Shown here piece by piece: positions 61,225 through 64,000 of a DNA stretch of 64,000 bases (position 1 is the first letter of the stretch; each line of letters starts with the position of its first letter). A program made the translations under genes and the position numbers. Under the pieces are notes generated by a model. That model searched no databases. It was not told the origin of the DNA and saw nothing but the letters and a program-made list of their open reading frames with translations. Source of the stretch: QGON01 sp963691905 (GTDB lineage: Bacteria; Pseudomonadota; Gammaproteobacteria; Chromatiales; Chromatiaceae); assembly GCA_963691905.1 (NCBI GenBank), contig OY829894.1:558001-622000 (forward strand). Direction: 5' to 3'.

Positions 61225-62628
61225 TCAGAAATCGTATTGGCCACGAACCTGAATGATGCGCGGATCATCCTCTTCTCCTGCTGCATCAGGCTCTGAATTG
61301 ACAACGATGTAGTTAGCCATGAATCGGATATTTGGATTGACATACCAATTGACCCCCACTGTAGTATTCCATTCCCTGCCGCCTTCGATATCCTGATCGT
61401 CCAGGTCGAGATGACTGTGACGCAGCGCCAACTCCCAGGCACCGGTACCTTCACCCCAGCCAAAGTTGCTATAGGGGGTAATACGACCGAAACGTCCCCG
61501 CGTATGATCGTAGTTACGCGACTCGCCGGTGAGAAACCAACTGCCGGCAACATAGAAACCATGGAAATCCAGGCTCTCCATGTAGTCCTCTGAATTGACA
61601 TAGGTCCGAACAAACTCGCCTTGTAACGAAACAGGACCATGCACCATTGCAGCTTCCACTCCGATGCTGGTGGTATGCTCCATATGCTGGATCTTGTATT
61701 TCGATTTCTTGGTTTCGTATTGATTGGTATCCAGCAAGTAGTTGTTTGAATCCACTAAATGAGATTCAGGGTCAGTTCGGATACGAAAGACCGCCTCGTC
61801 ATCCGAATCCCCGCCATAGGTGCGGGCAGTGCTGGAGAGGCCAAGATGTAAGACCCTGGTGTCTGTTGCTACTGGCGCCCAAGTGCCGCGCAGACTGCCG
61901 CCCCATCCTTCGTCGTCGAGCCGATCATCACCATCATCCGCGCCCTCACCAAAGATGCTGCCAGCCAGACTCCACTGGCCGCCATAGGTTTCGAAACCTA
62001 CGCCGACATTTCGTCCCGGCGTCATGGCATTGATCAATGAGCGTTCCATGAATGTCTGGTGGGCCGAAGGGGTCATCTCCTCCAGGCTGAATGGTGTTTT
62101 GAACAGGCCAACCTTGAAACGGCTGTCACCCAGTGTGCGATATCCAAGCCAGGCATCCTTCAAACCGACGTCCTCACCGGCAAAGTCGATCTCCAGTTCG
62201 TATTCCCAAGGGCCGAAGAGCGTACCTTCAGCGCCAATGCGGGCGTACCGAATCTCTGCGGCGTTTCCCATATCTGTGATATCACTGTCGTACCAGGCAG
62301 CATCTGCCGCTATCTGCGCTGTGAACTCAAAACTTGACCTGCCGTCGTAGGACTCCGCCTTTACACTGCCCCCCTGGGTGGAGACCATGACATCCACTGG
62401 TTCAGAGGCGGGCAGCGGGAGAGTTTGTTGTGCTAGCGGCTGTTTTGAGGATGGCGTGGAATCTTCTGCCATCATGGCCGCCTTGAGCTGCTGATGCTGG
62501 ATCTCTGTCAAGGTCCCGTTTTCCTTTAGCATGTCGATAAGCAGCAGCATCTGTTGTGGTCCAGCCTGAGCCAAAAGCGGAGATAAAACACCTGCTAAAG
62601 CAAGGGCACACGCTAGCTTATTACGCAT
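61225..62628 (-). CDS. OprO/OprP-like phosphate-selective porin
   Basis: A 467-residue outer-membrane protein. The ATG at 62628 (MRNKLACALALAGVLSPLLAQA) gives a signal peptide; an in-frame start at 62676 is less likely. A short coiled coil (LIDMLKENGTLTEIQHQQLKAAM) precedes the beta-barrel, which has YDGRSSFEFTAQIAADAAWYDSDI, GLFKTPFSLEEMTPS and a C-terminal aromatic end (RIIQVRGQYDF). OprO/P channels prefer phosphate or pyrophosphate. It is separated from the PhnD-like gene by 27 bp and in the same direction, so the two are probably co-transcribed. Confidence 0.88.
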   Translation of the reverse strand: MRNKLACALALAGVLSPLLAQAGPQQMLLLIDMLKENGTLTEIQHQQLKAAMMAEDSTPSSKQPLAQQTLPLPASEPVDVMVSTQGGSVKAESYDGRSSFEFTAQIAADAAWYDSDITDMGNAAEIRYARIGAEGTLFGPWEYELEIDFAGEDVGLKDAWLGYRTLGDSRFKVGLFKTPFSLEEMTPSAHQTFMERSLINAMTPGRNVGVGFETYGGQWSLAGSIFGEGADDGDDRLDDEGWGGSLRGTWAPVATDTRVLHLGLSSTARTYGGDSDDEAVFRIRTDPESHLVDSNNYLLDTNQYETKKSKYKIQHMEHTTSIGVEAAMVHGPVSLQGEFVRTYVNSEDYMESLDFHGFYVAGSWFLTGESRNYDHTRGRFGRITPYSNFGWGEGTGAWELALRHSHLDLDDQDIEGGREWNTTVGVNWYVNPNIRFMANYIVVNSEPDAAGEEDDPRIIQVRGQYDF

Positions 62629-62941
62629 ACAAATTTCCCAATTATCGACTGATTTTTTAGCTGAACCAGCCCGCATAGTACATAGTTATGAAACCTCGGT
62701 ACACGTCCCTGCCTTCTGTGGGAATTTTCTTCTCTTGAATGGGAGAGCGACTGCTTGGGCGGGTGGCTGCAATTAAGATAGTAGGAAGCTGGCCCAGACA
62801 AAGATCCCCGCCACAAGCGAGCGAGGTATTAGATTGTGGGAGCAGCACCCTCGCCGCTCCGCAGCAGGAAATAGATGAAAGCCACTGAGTACGTGGGATC
62901 TAAAAGAGTGATTTTCTTCTTGTTTCGAGCAATCCATCGCT
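62629..62941. other. 313-bp gap upstream of the porin
   Basis: This holds the promoter region of the porin (minus strand) and the 3' end region of kdsB. A REP-like piece (ATTGTGGGAGCAGCACC near 62833) resembles one at about 40965 (ATTGTAGGAGCAACG). No ORF with family features was found, and no clear promoter could be picked. Confidence 0.4.
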
Positions 62942-63700
62942 CTACCGGGAGAGAACCTCGTCTACACGTTTCAGATCATCCTCGGTATCCACCCCGTGTC
63001 CTGCCGCTTCAATTGCCTGACTGACATGAATCTTTCCGCCATGCCAAAGCACTCTCAGTTGTTCCAGGGATTCCGCATGTTCTAGCGGAGCGTGAGCCCA
63101 GGAGACAAACTGTTGCAGATAACCTGCGCGATAGGCATAAAGGCCGATATGACGGCTGAATGCCACACTTGCCGGAAGGGACTCTCTGCCTTCGAGAAAT
63201 TCATCCCGGTGCCAGGGAATCGGTGCCCGGCTGAAATAGAGTGCGTAACCTTCAATATCTGTCACGACCTTCACCACATGGGGATCGAATAGCATCTCGT
63301 GGGATTCGATGGGGGCCGAGAGCGTGGTGACGCCTGCCAGCTCGTGACTCTGCATATCGGCGGCCACCTGATCGATCAACGACGCCGGCATGGTGGGCTC
63401 GTCACCCTGCAGATTCACCACGATGGTATCTGCGGCCCAGTGCAGCTGCTCCACCACTTCGGCAATCCTGTCAGAGCCGCTACGATGGTGCGCGGCGGTC
63501 ATGCAAACTTCTGCGCCGAAGGCCTTGGCCGTCTGACTGATGCGTTCATCATCGGTTGCGATGACCACTTCGTCAGCACCACTTTCCCGGGCACGTTCGT
63601 AGACGTGCTGGATCATGGGCCTGCCTGCAATCTCCCGCAGTGGTTTTCCCGGTAGACGAACCGATGAGTAACGTGCAGGAATGACAACTTTGAAATCCAT
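62942..63700 (-). CDS. kdsB: 3-deoxy-manno-octulosonate cytidylyltransferase
   Basis: A 252-residue enzyme activating Kdo to CMP-Kdo for lipopolysaccharide core assembly. Motifs are VVIPARYSSVRLPGKPL, VVNLQGDEPTMP, and a C-terminal EAAGHGVDTEDDLKRV. It follows trm112 and lpxK in the same direction, the usual order, indicating a lipid A/Kdo unit. Confidence 0.96.
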   Translation of the reverse strand: MDFKVVIPARYSSVRLPGKPLREIAGRPMIQHVYERARESGADEVVIATDDERISQTAKAFGAEVCMTAAHHRSGSDRIAEVVEQLHWAADTIVVNLQGDEPTMPASLIDQVAADMQSHELAGVTTLSAPIESHEMLFDPHVVKVVTDIEGYALYFSRAPIPWHRDEFLEGRESLPASVAFSRHIGLYAYRAGYLQQFVSWAHAPLEHAESLEQLRVLWHGGKIHVSQAIEAAGHGVDTEDDLKRVDEVLSR

Positions 63701-63705
63701 ATCGA

Positions 63706-63894
63706 TCAGCCCTCGGGTACCTCTTCATCTGCCGCCAGTTCGCGCGCTTCGTCCTGCAACATTACCGGGATGTCATCCCTGATCGGGAATGCCAGCCGAT
63801 CAACTCTGCAGATAAGCTCTGCAGCCTTCTTATCATAGTAGAGATTGCCTTTGCAGAGCGGGCAAACAAGAATTTCGAGCAGTTTATTATCCAT
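63706..63894 (-). CDS. Trm112-family small zinc-ribbon-like protein
   Basis: A 62-residue protein starting MDNKLLEILVCPLCKGNLYYDKKAAELIC with a CxxC pair and a third cysteine, the Trm112/YcaR pattern. It lies between lpxK and kdsB, the conserved place. In bacteria it may bind partner methyltransferases; the exact role is unknown. Its start overlaps the lpxK stop by 8 bp. Confidence 0.9.
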   Translation of the reverse strand: MDNKLLEILVCPLCKGNLYYDKKAAELICRVDRLAFPIRDDIPVMLQDEARELAADEEVPEG

Positions 63895-64000
63895 TACACA
63901 ACCTGTTGATGATTTGCGTCAGCTGTTGGATGAATCCGTCATCGAGCCTCGCGTCAGCGGGAACGTACCAGAGGTTTTTTCCCGCGAATGGTGTGCACTT
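63887..64000 (-). CDS. lpxK: Tetraacyldisaccharide 4'-kinase LpxK (C-terminal end only)
   Basis: Read leftwards from the right edge, the frame gives KCTPFAGKNLWYVPADARL and, after it, DDGFIQQLTQIINRL up to a TAA at 63887-63889. This is the family's C-terminus (…DAVKCxxFAxxxWWYxPVDA). LpxK adds the 4'-phosphate to lipid A precursor in the inner membrane. The rest of the gene lies beyond the window. Its stop overlaps the start of the Trm112-like gene by 8 bp. Confidence 0.85.
   Translation of the reverse strand, partial: KCTPFAGKNLWYVPADARLDDGFIQQLTQIINRLCNG

Overview
The window reads as chromosomal DNA of a free-living or symbiotic sulfur-oxidising gammaproteobacterium. The gene orders lepA-lepB-DUF4845-rnc-era-recO-pdxJ, yebC-ruvCAB-ybgC-tolQRAB-pal-cpoB-queE-queC and lpxK-trm112-kdsB are gammaproteobacterial. 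A Gly/Tyr/Pro-repeat exported protein (39504-39827) looks like a sulfur globule envelope protein, which points to the purple sulfur bacteria and the thiotrophic symbiont relatives. No closer taxonomic claim is possible without a search.

Layout. 1-7.5 kb: end of a DegP/MucD-type protease, a glutaredoxin-like protein, then the lepA-to-pdxJ housekeeping run. 7.6-14.3 kb: a lipoprotein, cysM, a YdbH/YdbL-type envelope pair, rlmD and a CYTH protein, with REP-like and palindromic repeats in the gaps. 14.6-18.4 kb: a peptide ABC importer without ATPases that contains a signal-less YkuD enzyme; with nagZ just after it, this looks like peptidoglycan recycling. 19.9-23.7 kb: purine salvage (HPRT, methylthioinosine phosphorylase), a hemerythrin-like protein, a 2-Cys peroxiredoxin and a Sel1/SH3 protein. 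23.8-33.2 kb: a histone-H1-like membrane protein, a GGDEF/EAL protein followed by a MITE, small lipoproteins, a second EF-G and a VOC-fold lipoprotein. 33.2-33.8 kb: a phage-like HTH gene and a 28-bp dif-like Xer site. 33.8-47.8 kb: a di-heme peroxidase/GGDEF-EAL pair, an aminotransferase, the sulfur globule protein, hypE, sppA, a phosphatase, rluC, and rne with a long leader. 47.9-57.6 kb: queuosine, Tol-Pal and Ruv genes. 57.8-62.6 kb: a GGDEF/EAL receptor, a PhnD-like binding protein and an OprO/P-like porin. 62.9-64 kb: kdsB, trm112 and the end of lpxK.

The most notable signal is the dif-like site at 33728-33755. On its left 34 of 35 genes point right, and on its right 26 of 30 point left. 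That is what is expected if replication forks from both sides meet here, so the window probably spans the replication terminus. The phage-like gene about 115 bp away may be what remains of an element integrated by XerC/XerD.

Three GGDEF-EAL proteins lie within 35 kb. Two are translationally coupled to a putative periplasmic partner (di-heme peroxidase; PhnD-like binding protein), which suggests two sensor/c-di-GMP modules. All functions come from reading motifs and gene order; no database search was possible.
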